From: Dactylosporangium sp. AC04546
GTDB lineage: Bacteria; Actinomycetota; Actinomycetes; Mycobacteriales; Micromonosporaceae
Reading direction: 5' to 3'
NCBI RefSeq assembly: GCF_022095675.1
Contig: NZ_JAHYSG010000004.1
Location: 62,001-126,000, forward strand
Length of the DNA stretch: 64,000 nt
The translations under genes were made by a program, and so were the position numbers. Below the pieces are notes generated by a model. That model did not search any database, had not been told where the DNA came from, and saw only the letters and a list, made by a program, of their open reading frames with translations. Positions 45,142 through 53,471 of the stretch are shown here, one piece after another (the stretch's first letter is position 1; every line of letters starts with the position of its first letter).

Positions 45142-46155
45142 TCATCGGCGGGCGGCGAGCCAGAACCCGCCGTAGACCCCGGCCTCACGCCCCGTCGCCC
45201 GCAGACCGTTCGGCCCCTCGATCAGCCGGCGCCCCCACACCGTCTCGCGGCCCGGCTTGAAGCTCGACACGACGTCGAGGTAGTGGTACTCGGGGCTGTT
45301 GCCGCTCCACGACCAGCCCAGGTAGCCGAGGCCGTGCGCCTCGCAGTACGCCATGATCGCGTCCTCGTCCGGGTCGCCGTACTGGTGGATCTGGGAGAAC
45401 TCGCCGACCACGATCGGCAGCCGCTGCTGCACGAAGCGGTCGAGGTAGGCGGCGACCTTGTCGGCCGTGTCGAACGGGCCGTACATGTGCACGTCGAAGA
45501 CGACGTTGTGCTCGGGGTCGCTCTCGAACACCTCGGCGGCGTGGTCGTACATCACGTGGAAGGAGTCGTTGCCCCAGTTCGGCGCGTCGACCATGATCGC
45601 GTGCAGCAGGCCGGCCGCCCGCAGCCGGTGGATCGCGTCCTTGGTCGCCCCGATCCAGTTGGCGTCGACCGCGTGCCCGGACGGCTCGTTGGCGATGTTG
45701 ATGATGACGTACGACTCCTGCCGCAGCAGCACCTTGCGCAGGGTGAGCCAGTAGTCGGCCGCCTCGCTGATCGTCGCCGCGCCCGGCTCGGTGCCGTAGC
45801 CCATCGTGTCGTGGACGTCGAGCACGCAGATCAGCCGGGCCGCCTTGCACCGGGAGATGACCGAGGCCACCTCACCCGGAGGCGTCGGGTCCCACTTGTG
45901 CCCGCTCGACAGCGACACCCGTACCGCGTTGGCGCCCGTCGCCTTGATGTCGTCGAAGACCGACGCCGGGCCCTTGCCGAACGCGTAGCCGTGGTTCACG
46001 CCGCGCAGGACGAGGGGGTCGCCGCTCGCCTCGACGAGCCGGCCGCCGACGGCCTTGATGCCGGTCGCCCCGTAGGCGGGGGAGGGGGAGACGTACGCCG
46101 CCCCCAGCAACGACAGCAGCAGAGCGGGAAAACCCATCCTGACCGCGAGACGCAT
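45142..46155 (-). CDS. Secreted GH5 mannanase-like glycoside hydrolase
   Basis: About 337 residues. Signal peptide (MRLAVRMGFPALLLSLLGAAYV), then a GH5 barrel: LVLRGVNHGYAFGKG, ICVLDVHDTMGYG, the acid/base Glu in INIANEPSG, FDVHMYGPFD, the nucleophile Glu in IVVGEFSQIHQ and GYLGWSWSGNS. The motifs fit the GH5 subfamily of bacterial endo-beta-1,4-mannanases. No carbohydrate-binding domain is attached. With the alpha-galactosidase it would suit galactomannan breakdown (inference). Divergent from the second HelD-like gene. Confidence 0.88.
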   Translation of the reverse strand: MRLAVRMGFPALLLSLLGAAYVSPSPAYGATGIKAVGGRLVEASGDPLVLRGVNHGYAFGKGPASVFDDIKATGANAVRVSLSSGHKWDPTPPGEVASVISRCKAARLICVLDVHDTMGYGTEPGAATISEAADYWLTLRKVLLRQESYVIINIANEPSGHAVDANWIGATKDAIHRLRAAGLLHAIMVDAPNWGNDSFHVMYDHAAEVFESDPEHNVVFDVHMYGPFDTADKVAAYLDRFVQQRLPIVVGEFSQIHQYGDPDEDAIMAYCEAHGLGYLGWSWSGNSPEYHYLDVVSSFKPGRETVWGRRLIEGPNGLRATGREAGVYGGFWLAARR

Positions 46156-46303
46156 GACCACGGGTCGCGCGCTACCCGTCCGACCGAGGGCTACCCGTTC
46201 CGGAGAGATGAACCACCCTTCCGATGGGATCGACCGGCGTTCGTGCCCAAGGTAACGTGAGCGACACGGACCGTGGGTGAAAGATCGCGGGAGGCGGACC
46301 GGC

Positions 46304-48508
46304 TTGGAGTCCAAGGCAGCGGAGCTCGCCGCCGAGCAACAACACTTCGACCTGGCCCGCAAGCACCGCGAGCGGATGCGTGCCGAGCTGGGCGAGGCGC
46401 CCGACGCGGCGGCCAACTCGGGCGCCGGGCGGCGGCTGGCGCTGTTCCGGCGCGGCCGCAAGGACGGCATGGCCCAGCCCGACCAGGAGGTCGCGTTCGG
46501 CCGGATCGACCAGGAGTCCGACGAGACGTTCTACGTCGGCCGGGAGACGATCTTCGACGACCAGCGCCAGGTGCTGGTGGTCAACTGGCAGACGCCGATC
46601 GGCACGCTGTACTACGAGGCCAGCGCCGAGGACCCGCGCGGCCTGACCCGCAAGCGCACCTTCCGCTGCGAAGGGCACGCCGTCGTCGACTTCGAGGACG
46701 TGGTCTTCCAGCAGCTCGCCCAGGCCGTCGCCCAGCTCGAGGAGCTGCCCGACGCGGCCCTGCTGGCCGAGCTCGACCGCGAGCGCACCGGCTCGATGCG
46801 CGACATCGTCCCGACCATCCAGGCGGCCCAGTCGCGGCTCATCCGCGCGCCGCTCGACCAGATCCTGGTGATCGAGGGCGGGCCCGGCACCGGCAAGACC
46901 GCCGTCGCGCTGCACCGCGTGTCGTGGCTGCTGTTCAACCACCGCGACCGCCTCCGCCCGCAGGACGTGCTGGTCGTCGGCCCTCACCCGGCCTTCACCC
47001 GGTACATCCGCTCGGTCCTGCCCAGCCTCGGCGACACCGACGTCGCGCAGCTCGACATCGACCAGCTCGGCCCGCCGGTCCAGCGCGGCCGGTCCGAGGC
47101 CCCGCAGACCCGCCGGATCAAGGGCGAGGCGCGCATGGCCGGGCTGCTGGCCCGGGCCCTGGAGGCGCGCATCGGCACACCCGAGCCGGCCGAGCGGATG
47201 CTCTTCGACGGCCGGTTCATCACCCTGTCCGGCGTCGAGGTGGCCGCCGCCGTCACCGAGGCGCGGCAGGGCACCGGCGCCTACGCCCAGCGCCGCCAGC
47301 GCCTGCGGGCACGCCTCGCCGACCTGGTCCGCGAGCGCGGCGGACCGCCCGACCCGGAGCGCCTCGGCCCGGTCGAGAACCTGCTGGAGCGCCTCTGGCC
47401 GCTGCAGAGCGCGCCGGCGTTCCTGCGCGCGCTGTACGGCTCGACCGCGCGGCTCACGGCCGCCGGCGGCGACGAGTTCTCCGCCGACGAGCTCGGCCTG
47501 CTGCACCGCCGGGGCGCCGACCGCCTGTCCGAGGAGGTGTGGAGCGCCGCCGACGTCCCGCTGCTCGACGAGCTGGAGGAGCTGCTCAACGGCAACTCCC
47601 GGCGGTACCGCCACATCGTCGTCGACGAGGCCCAGGACCTCTCGCCGATGCAGCTGCGCTCGGTGTCCCGCCGCTCGTCGACGGGCTCCCTGACGATCGT
47701 CGGCGACCTCGCCCAGTCGACCGGGGCGTGGGCCCGCGACCACTGGGAGGAGGTGACCGACCACCTGCCGCAGACGCTCCCGATCGTCGTGCTGGGGCTG
47801 CGGTACGGCTACCGCGTCCCGCGCCAGGTCTACGAGCTCGCCGCCGAGCTGCTGCCGATCGCCGCCCCCAACGTCCAGCAGACGCGCGTGGTCCGCGACG
47901 GCCCGGCCGCCCCCGGCACCTACGTGGTCGAGCGCGGCGAACGCGCCGGCCGCGTGGCCCAGCTCGCCCGCGACCACCTGGGCGCGGGCCGCTTCGTCGG
48001 CATCGTCTGCCCGGCCGCCTCCCGCGCGGACATCGAGCACGCGCTGCACGCCAACAACCTGCCGTGGGCCCGAGCCGACCAGGGCGAGCTGGAGCGCTCG
48101 CTCAACCTGGTGTCCCCGCAGGAGGCCAAGGGCCTGGAGTTCGACGCGGTGATCGTGGTCGAGCCGGAGGAGATCGTCGCCGAGGACCCGCGCGGCCACC
48201 GCCTCCTCTTCGTGGCGCTGACCAGGACCATCCGGTACCTCGACATCGTCTGCGCCGGCGACGTCCTGCCGCTGGAGGCGGTCCCGGACGTCACCGGCCG
48301 CATCCCGCGCCAGCGCGCGGTGATCGAGCCGGACCCGGACCCGACGGTGGAGCTGAGCTCGCTCGACCGCCTGGCCGAGGACCTGGCCACGCTGGTGACG
48401 GGCGGCGCCCCGGCCCCGATGTGGGACGAGGTCCTCCTGCGCACGGCGGCGATCCTGGACGAGCGCTCAGGCCGCTCCCGCCCGAAGGGCCGCCACCACC
48501 GCCCCTAA
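46304..48508 (+). CDS. HelD-like UvrD-family ATPase (second copy)
   Basis: About 734 residues. The N-terminal coiled-coil AAEQQHFDLARKHRERMRAEL is followed by a beta segment (FYVGRETIFDDQRQVLVVNW), Walker A GGPGTGKTAVALHR, Walker B HIVVDEAQDLSPMQL and the C-terminal LLFVALTRTIRYLDIV. Predicted to act on RNA polymerase, like the paralogue at 31.5 kb, but the two differ widely. I prefer the TTG at 46304 (GGGAGG 9 bases upstream) over GTG 46277. The stop overlaps the convergent SAP-like gene by 4 bases. Confidence 0.85.
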   Translation: MESKAAELAAEQQHFDLARKHRERMRAELGEAPDAAANSGAGRRLALFRRGRKDGMAQPDQEVAFGRIDQESDETFYVGRETIFDDQRQVLVVNWQTPIGTLYYEASAEDPRGLTRKRTFRCEGHAVVDFEDVVFQQLAQAVAQLEELPDAALLAELDRERTGSMRDIVPTIQAAQSRLIRAPLDQILVIEGGPGTGKTAVALHRVSWLLFNHRDRLRPQDVLVVGPHPAFTRYIRSVLPSLGDTDVAQLDIDQLGPPVQRGRSEAPQTRRIKGEARMAGLLARALEARIGTPEPAERMLFDGRFITLSGVEVAAAVTEARQGTGAYAQRRQRLRARLADLVRERGGPPDPERLGPVENLLERLWPLQSAPAFLRALYGSTARLTAAGGDEFSADELGLLHRRGADRLSEEVWSAADVPLLDELEELLNGNSRRYRHIVVDEAQDLSPMQLRSVSRRSSTGSLTIVGDLAQSTGAWARDHWEEVTDHLPQTLPIVVLGLRYGYRVPRQVYELAAELLPIAAPNVQQTRVVRDGPAAPGTYVVERGERAGRVAQLARDHLGAGRFVGIVCPAASRADIEHALHANNLPWARADQGELERSLNLVSPQEAKGLEFDAVIVVEPEEIVAEDPRGHRLLFVALTRTIRYLDIVCAGDVLPLEAVPDVTGRIPRQRAVIEPDPDPTVELSSLDRLAEDLATLVTGGAPAPMWDEVLLRTAAILDERSGRSRPKGRHHRP

Positions 48509-48909
48509 CGCTGCGCGGTCATCCGCGTGATCGCGTCGGCGTCGGCGCGCCGCCCGACGGCCCACTCGACGAGCGTGTCGAGCAGCTTGGCCTTGGTGCC
48601 GGTCGCGGTGACGCCGAGGGTGTTGGCGAGGTCCTTGAGCTGCGGGATGGTCAGCCTGAGGTCGACCTCCAGGTAGCGGCGGGCGTCGGTCCGGTTGCCG
48701 AGCTGGCGCAGGGTCGTCTCGATCTCGTCGACCGGCCGGGGGAGCGGCTTGCCGGCGGCGGCTGTCTTCACGGGACGGCCGCCCTTGGGCACCAGCTCCA
48801 GCTTGGCCGCACCGCTGGCGAGGTCCCGCAGCTGGTCGGCCGGCAGCGTCTTCACGAACGCTGCCACGCGGAGCAGCACCTCGTGGGCGAGGTCGGCCGG
48901 GTCGGTCAT
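48505..48909 (-). CDS. SAP-like domain protein, ParA partner
   Basis: 134 residues. The N-terminus is helical (DLAHEVLLRVAAFVKTLPADQLRDLASG), a basic linker follows, and the C-terminal about 50 residues (RLTIPQLKDLANTLGVTATGTKAKLLDTLVEWAVG) have the helix-turn-helix spacing of a SAP-type DNA-binding motif. It lies 12 bases behind the ParA gene in the same direction and probably works with it as the DNA-binding partner, replacing ParB. Confidence 0.65.
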   Translation of the reverse strand: MTDPADLAHEVLLRVAAFVKTLPADQLRDLASGAAKLELVPKGGRPVKTAAAGKPLPRPVDEIETTLRQLGNRTDARRYLEVDLRLTIPQLKDLANTLGVTATGTKAKLLDTLVEWAVGRRADADAITRMTAQR

Positions 48910-48921
48910 CGGAGCGCTCCT

Positions 48922-49821
48922 TCAGATCCTGGTCCGTGCGAGGAACTCGCTGGTCAGCTGCTGCAGTTCGTATCGTAGGTTCTCGATCGTGGTGTTGCCG
49001 GGAGGGGCCAGCACCACGGGCAGGCTGTGGGTGCCGGCCTCGGAGATCGAGGTCTTGCTGTCGCGGATGCTCTGCCGGAAGACCGGGATCTCGATCTTCG
49101 TGGTGGTCTCGACCGACGTGCGCTGCGCGGCCAGCCACTGCCCGTTCGGCGTCCACTGCACCATCGTGTAGATGACCCCGACCAGCTCCGGGTTGATCTG
49201 GTGCGGCGCGATCGAGTTGTACTCCTCGACCAGGCCGCTGAGCCGCGCCCGCAGGTAGTCGATGCCCAGCGTGGACAGGTAGTCGGGGCGGGCCGGGACG
49301 ACCACGTGGTCGCTGGCGACGATCGCCGTGCGGGTCACCATGTTGAAGTTGGGCGCGCAGTCGATCAGCACGGAGTCGTACCCCGCGAACTCCTGGTCCA
49401 GCAGCGCGTCCGCAAGCGCGCGGTGCACGGGCAGGTAGCGCGGGTGCTGCTTGAGGAACCGCGCGCCGCCGAGCATCGCGGCCAGGTCCAGGTCGACCTC
49501 GATGAGCCCGAGGTGGGCCGGCAGCAGGTGGACCTGACCGCCGAGCGGCTGGACCACCGCGTTGATCTCCCGCGGGGTCAGCACGAAGCGGGGCAGCGGC
49601 TCCGACCGCTGGTTGATGAAGCCCTGGTACCACTGGAGGATCGTCAGCTTCTCCTCGGTGAAGTCCTGCGGGCGGTAGAAGGAGAACGTCAGGCTGGCCT
49701 GGGGGTCGAGGTCGATGAGCAGGACCTTGCGGCCGCGGGCGGCCAGTTCGGCGCCGATGTTCGCGGTCAGCGTGGTCTTGCCGACGCCGCCCTTGTAGTT
49801 GATCACCGACACGACGCTCAT
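48922..49821 (-). CDS. ParA-family ATPase
   Basis: 299 residues. The deviant Walker A motif [16 protein letters not shown] (about 8-23), then [13 protein letters not shown] and [13 protein letters not shown]. Similar orphan ParA proteins act in chromosome, plasmid or cargo positioning by ATP-dependent DNA binding. An unusually long insert lies between the two motifs (about 70-110). A ParB gene is absent; the SAP-like protein is next. A chromosomal location and this partner argue against a plasmid origin. Confidence 0.9.
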   Translation of the reverse strand: MSVVSVINYKGGVGKTTLTANIGAELAARGRKVLLIDLDPQASLTFSFYRPQDFTEEKLTILQWYQGFINQRSEPLPRFVLTPREINAVVQPLGGQVHLLPAHLGLIEVDLDLAAMLGGARFLKQHPRYLPVHRALADALLDQEFAGYDSVLIDCAPNFNMVTRTAIVASDHVVVPARPDYLSTLGIDYLRARLSGLVEEYNSIAPHQINPELVGVIYTMVQWTPNGQWLAAQRTSVETTTKIEIPVFRQSIRDSKTSISEAGTHSLPVVLAPPGNTTIENLRYELQQLTSEFLARTRI

Positions 49822-49882
49822 GCCAGCAGCATGCCACCGGCGCGCACGGTTTGTCGTCGGGCCGTCACCCGACTGGGCTGCC

Positions 49883-50206
49883 CTACGGCTTCTTCGGCAC
49901 GAACCCACCGGAGAGCTCCCGGATGCGGGCGATCAGCGCGACGATGAAGGGGTCCCGCTCGAACCGCCCGAACCCGCCCCCGAAGCGGTTGGCCCGCGCC
50001 TCGAAGAAGAGACAGGCCCGCAGCGTGTCGACATCGTCCCCGACCGTTCTCGACCGGTTCCACTCGTCGCGGGCGTCGGGCGCCGGGTTGACCTCGTGCA
50101 GCGCGTAGCCGTGGTAGGTGTGCGCGAACGCGGACACCTCCTCGATACCGGCGCCCGGTCCCGGCACCCGCACGGGCTCATCCATCAGCTCATCCATCAG
50201 CTTCAT
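49883..50206 (-). CDS. Hypothetical protein, 107 residues
   Basis: Starts ATGAAGCTGATGGATGAGCTGATG with in-frame near-repeats of ATGGATGAGC, so the exact start is uncertain. The ATG at 50206 overlaps the stop of the ankyrin-type gene (ATGA). Acidic and aromatic: SAFAHTYHGYALHEVNPAPD then ERDPFIVALIARIRELSG. No known family. It is probably functionally linked to the ankyrin-type protein through this coupling. Confidence 0.6.
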   Translation of the reverse strand: MKLMDELMDEPVRVPGPGAGIEEVSAFAHTYHGYALHEVNPAPDARDEWNRSRTVGDDVDTLRACLFFEARANRFGGGFGRFERDPFIVALIARIRELSGGFVPKKP

Positions 50207-51669
50207 CCATCAGCGAGTGGCCAGTCATGCGGGTCGGTCAGCGAGAGGCGGGGGAAGGCGCCCGCGTCGTTCAGGGCCCGGACCAGGTCCGGATCGGGTG
50301 CGTGGACCAGGACCTCGCACATCGGGGTGTAGCCGCCGCGGCTGCGCGCGTTCACGTCCACGCCCGCGGCCAGCAGGCGGGGGAGCAGCTCGGCGTGCTC
50401 GAACTGGTGGATCCGGTGCAGCAGGGTCTGGCCCCGGCCGTCGCGCAGGTGGGGGTCCATGCCCGCGTCCAGGAGTGCGAGCACCACCCGGGCGCCGCCG
50501 TGCTCCATGCGCCGCCACAGGTCACGGCGGTACGCGTGCAGGCGTCTCGGCAGGCCCGCACCGCCGTCGTGCCACGCGAGGTCGGCCTGGAAGCAGCCGC
50601 TGATCTCGCCGCCGAGCGCGCGCAGGGCGAGTTCGCGGCGCCGGTCGGCCTCTGTGTGGTGGAGCAGTTCGAGGCGCCCGCCCCGCAGGCCGATCCAGTG
50701 CCACTGCGCGCCGCAGCGGACGCGGATGCGCTCGCCCTCGGCGAAGCCCGCGGGAACGACGGCGGCGGACCGGGTCCCGGCCGGATGCGAGGCGGGAAAC
50801 AACGCGGCGCGGACCAGGGGGTGTACCTCGGTGACGTCGATCCGGCCCTCCCGGACCAGGTCCAGGTCGATCGGGTGGCGGAGCAGGGCCGGATGCAGGC
50901 GGAGGTCGGCCTGTACCGGTCCCGGCTGATCCGGATCCTCCGTGCGGTGCACGGCCCGGCAGCGATCCCCGGTCACCTCCAGACGCAGATGCGGCATCGG
51001 CCGCCGCGACCGGCGCCGGTGGCCGTCGGCCTGCAGCTCCCACGACCGGCGGCCGAACTGCGCGGCCACGCGCCGCAGCTCGCGCTCCGCGAGCAGCGGG
51101 TCAACGCGGCGCAGCGGGTCGATCTCCCAGCGGAACCACTGGCTGAAGTCCGCGTCGTCGAGCAGCCACCCGGCCGAGGTCCAGGCCCCGATCGTCCCGG
51201 GCGCCCGGACGTCCGCCACCGCCCGCAGCTCACCGGCGCGGCGGGCGTCCCACAGGTACGGCGGCAGCGGGATGACCGGCCCCTCCGCCAGGTCGCCCGC
51301 GCGCACGGCCCGCAGGGTGAGCCGCTGTGAGCCGGTCGTGGCCACCGGCGACACGACTTCGAGCACCACGGTGTCCGGGGTGACCGGCCCGTCGGGAGCC
51401 AGCACGTACCGCAGCCCGGCGGCCAGCGCCGCGGACCCGTTCAGCGACCGCGGCAGGTGCCAGCGGAGCAGGTCGGGCGCGAACCCGGCGAGCAGCTCCG
51501 CGGCCGGCCCGGCGTCATCGAAGTCGACGGTGACCCGGGCCGCCGCGCAGGCGGTCCGCCAGTCACCCCGCTCGCGTGCCTCGGTGCATTCGGCGACCAT
51601 CCACTCGGGCACCGCGTAGCGCCGGATCAGCCGCCAGTCGTCCAGCTCGGCGAACGGTCCGCCCACCAC
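50203..51669 (-). CDS. Ankyrin-repeat-containing protein
   Basis: 488 residues. Residues about 1-360 form an unrecognised domain with many Arg and Asp. The C-terminal part contains ankyrin-type units: VVLALLDAGMDPHLRDGRGQTLLH, ELLPRLLAAGVDVNARSRGGYTPM and LVRALNDAGAFP. Such repeats mediate protein contacts. The GTG at 51669 begins 34 bases beyond a tRNA candidate on the same strand. It is coupled to the next gene by ATGA. Function unknown. Confidence 0.8.
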   Translation of the reverse strand: MVGGPFAELDDWRLIRRYAVPEWMVAECTEARERGDWRTACAAARVTVDFDDAGPAAELLAGFAPDLLRWHLPRSLNGSAALAAGLRYVLAPDGPVTPDTVVLEVVSPVATTGSQRLTLRAVRAGDLAEGPVIPLPPYLWDARRAGELRAVADVRAPGTIGAWTSAGWLLDDADFSQWFRWEIDPLRRVDPLLAERELRRVAAQFGRRSWELQADGHRRRSRRPMPHLRLEVTGDRCRAVHRTEDPDQPGPVQADLRLHPALLRHPIDLDLVREGRIDVTEVHPLVRAALFPASHPAGTRSAAVVPAGFAEGERIRVRCGAQWHWIGLRGGRLELLHHTEADRRRELALRALGGEISGCFQADLAWHDGGAGLPRRLHAYRRDLWRRMEHGGARVVLALLDAGMDPHLRDGRGQTLLHRIHQFEHAELLPRLLAAGVDVNARSRGGYTPMCEVLVHAPDPDLVRALNDAGAFPRLSLTDPHDWPLADG

Positions 51670-51703
51670 CGCGCCACCACCCCCGGGCGTCGTTCCAAGG
51701 CGG

Positions 51704-51776
51704 CGAAGCCGACCGGACTCGAACCGGCGTCCTCCTCCGTGAGATTGAGGCGCGTCGACCTCTGCGCTACGGCTCC
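51704..51776 (-). tRNA. Unusual tRNA candidate, anticodon CTC (Glu)
   Basis: The minus strand gives a 73-base sequence with canonical lengths: a 7-bp acceptor stem GGAGCCG/CGGCTTC (one G-T pair), TA at 8-9, a D arm GCGCAGAGGTCGACGC with the GG pair, a 5-base variable loop AGGAC and a T arm GCCGG-TTCGAGT-CCGGT. The anticodon loop reads ATCTCAC, so the anticodon is CTC. Weak points are the A-G mismatch at 31/39, the A at 32, the C-A pair at 13/22, and no encoded CCA. It may be a divergent isoacceptor or a decayed copy. Confidence 0.6.
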
Positions 51777-51786
51777 GCCGGGCCGG

Positions 51787-51792
51787 ATCATA
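51787..51792 (-). promoter_or_regulatory. Possible -10 box of the tRNA
   Basis: TATGAT on the minus strand, 10 bases before the 5-prime end of the tRNA candidate, in an AT-richer spot. The spacing would put the transcription start close to the mature 5-prime end. No convincing -35 is visible. Confidence 0.4.
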
Positions 51793-51836
51793 GCGGTAGA
51801 CTCCAATAATAAGATCATCTGGACAGGTCGGATCTC

Positions 51837-53078
51837 ATGGGCTTGAGAAGCCGGGGACGGTTGTACAAGGATCTGCCTGGCCTCGCGCCGGCGTCCTACC
51901 TCCCTGGCGGTGACCTCGCCGACGAGGTTCGCGCTGCCCCGGGCTGGACCGCCAAGACAAAGACCTGGCTGCTCTTCCTCTCGCGAGTGCGGATCGCCCC
52001 GCTGTACGTGCTGATCGTCGTCGTCATCAATGTCGTCCTCAATCACGCCGTCAGCGCGGAGACCCGCAGTGACTTCGTCCTCGCCAACTCCACCAACGTG
52101 AACAACCTGGAGCACCACAGGATCTGGACGTTGGTCACCAGCGCCTTCGTGCTCGACGAGCGGGCCGGGGTGGGCGCGGTCCTCCCGCTGCTGGCGCTCC
52201 TGTCGGTGGCCGAGGTGCTGTGGGGGTGGCGGCGGCTGCTCCTGGTGTTCTTCCTGTCCAACGCCGTGGCCAGCTGCCTCGTGTACGGGCTGTTGCTGAT
52301 CGGCGTCCGCGGCAACTGGCTGGGCGGCGCGGTCACCATGGCCAATGACGTGGGCACGAGCTACGGCTCGCACGCCGTCGGCGGCGCGCTTGCGCTCACC
52401 CTGCCCGTGCGTGCACGACGCCTCCTGGTGCCGTTGGCAGTCATCGCCGTGGTCGTACCGTTGCTGAACGGGGCATCCTTCACTGACATCGGGCACCTGC
52501 TGGCCGTCCTCCTGGGCTTTGTCGCCGGCTGGCAGATGCGGCGGCGTCCGCTGGCCTGGTGCCGGCTCCGCCCGGCCTCGCGGTGCCCGGACCGGACCGT
52601 GGCCTACTCGTTCGACGACGTGACGCAGGCCCGGGCAGCATTGCTCACGGCGCTGCGTCTGCACGGGCATCGTCAGGCGCGCCTCGACGACGCCGTCGCC
52701 GCCTGCTCCGACCGGGCGGCCCGGATACACGTGCGGGAAACCCGGGACATGGCCGCGATCGACGGCGCCCTCGCCGGCGGCGCAGGCGGGGTGTTGCTGG
52801 GCACCTTCATCGGCATTCCGCTGATCGGCCTGTTCATCGGCGCGGTCGTCGTCGCGGCGGTGGCGCGCCGGCACGACGCCGGCCTCAAGGACACCACCGT
52901 GGAGCGGACGATGTGCGCCCTGCCGGCCGGGCGGGGTGCACTCCTGCTGCTGGCCGACCCGGCCGGCGAGCCGGCACTGACCCGCGAGCTCGCCCGGACC
53001 GGTGGCACCCCGGTGCCCGAGGCCGCTCGGGAACAGGATGCCGCTCGCCCGGATCGGGACGCGACGTCCCCGTCCTGA
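51837..53078 (+). CDS. Rhomboid-like membrane protein fused to a DUF1269-like domain
   Basis: 413 residues. An N-terminal soluble segment is followed by about six membrane spans (about 60-250). The serine region reads NDVGTSYGSHAVGGALAL in place of the usual GxSG, with a His in FTDIGHLLAVLLGF, the actinobacterial rhomboid-like pattern. The C-terminal part (about 265-380) has the DUF1269 layout: ferredoxin-like halves around a Gly-rich hydrophobic pair (GALAGGAGGVLLGTFIGIPL). Whether it is an active protease is open. Its ATG lies 60 bases from the tRNA candidate, divergently. Confidence 0.8.
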   Translation: MGLRSRGRLYKDLPGLAPASYLPGGDLADEVRAAPGWTAKTKTWLLFLSRVRIAPLYVLIVVVINVVLNHAVSAETRSDFVLANSTNVNNLEHHRIWTLVTSAFVLDERAGVGAVLPLLALLSVAEVLWGWRRLLLVFFLSNAVASCLVYGLLLIGVRGNWLGGAVTMANDVGTSYGSHAVGGALALTLPVRARRLLVPLAVIAVVVPLLNGASFTDIGHLLAVLLGFVAGWQMRRRPLAWCRLRPASRCPDRTVAYSFDDVTQARAALLTALRLHGHRQARLDDAVAACSDRAARIHVRETRDMAAIDGALAGGAGGVLLGTFIGIPLIGLFIGAVVVAAVARRHDAGLKDTTVERTMCALPAGRGALLLLADPAGEPALTRELARTGGTPVPEAAREQDAARPDRDATSPS

Positions 53079-53471
53079 CAGGCGGCCGGTCCCTGGCAGG
53101 ATGGGGCGGTGAGCGGCTGTGACCTCTACGCGTGCGCGTACTAGCCCCAGCTACGCACCCAGCACCGGAAACCCAACAGACGGTTCCGAGTAGCTGAAAC
53201 AGCTGGTACCAGCACTTGGTGCGACCCAACACGGTGCACCGCGGACCCGACAACACAGATCGACGACGGCGTGGTACGCGTCCTCCGGCGCCGCCGTCTC
53301 CTCGAACGCGGCGTCCGGCATGCCGACGCGCCCGTTGCTTTGGCTGCCGCCGTCGGGTCTCCAACTTTCGTTGGAGCCCAACCGCCCACCTTCGCGCCAT
53401 GTACCAGCTGACCCGCGCTTTTAGCGTCGAAGGCAGTTGCTGTGCAGGCTGCGAGTCGAGGGTGGGGCGTG
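53079..53471. other. Gene-poor stretch containing the left direct repeat
   Basis: About 390 bases with no confident gene. It holds a fragment resembling the start of the broken radical SAM gene (53092-53111), an 11-codon frame (53109-53144) that ends like that gene (GCDLYACAY), and then sequence of lower GC that is not clearly coding on either strand. The last part must contain the MMPL operon promoter. Confidence 0.5.
53125..53158 (+). repeat. Left copy of a 34-base direct repeat
   Basis: Identical at 33 of 34 positions to 58086-58119. The repeat includes GCGTGCGCGTACTAGCCCCA. Similarity continues at a lower level on both sides (about 13 bases before and 17 after). The two copies are 4961 bases apart and bracket the MMPL exporter, its two-component system and the truncated radical SAM gene. 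Confidence 0.9.

Noticed and set aside
50185..50210. Short tandem repeat (CATCCATCAGCT-like units)
   Set aside because: Two to three imperfect units only, inside the start of a small gene; no sign of a larger array or CRISPR.
53109..53144. 11-codon frame VSGCDLYACAY as a possible RiPP precursor beside a radical SAM gene
   Set aside because: Its end is the same DNA as the broken iron-sulfur motif of the radical SAM gene 5 kb away, so it is better explained as a deleted duplicate. The radical SAM protein is itself truncated.
53151..53381. Minus-strand 76-codon frame after the left direct repeat
   Set aside because: Composition changes midway and the end reads through the repeat; no ribosome-binding site or recognisable domain. 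Possibly relic sequence.
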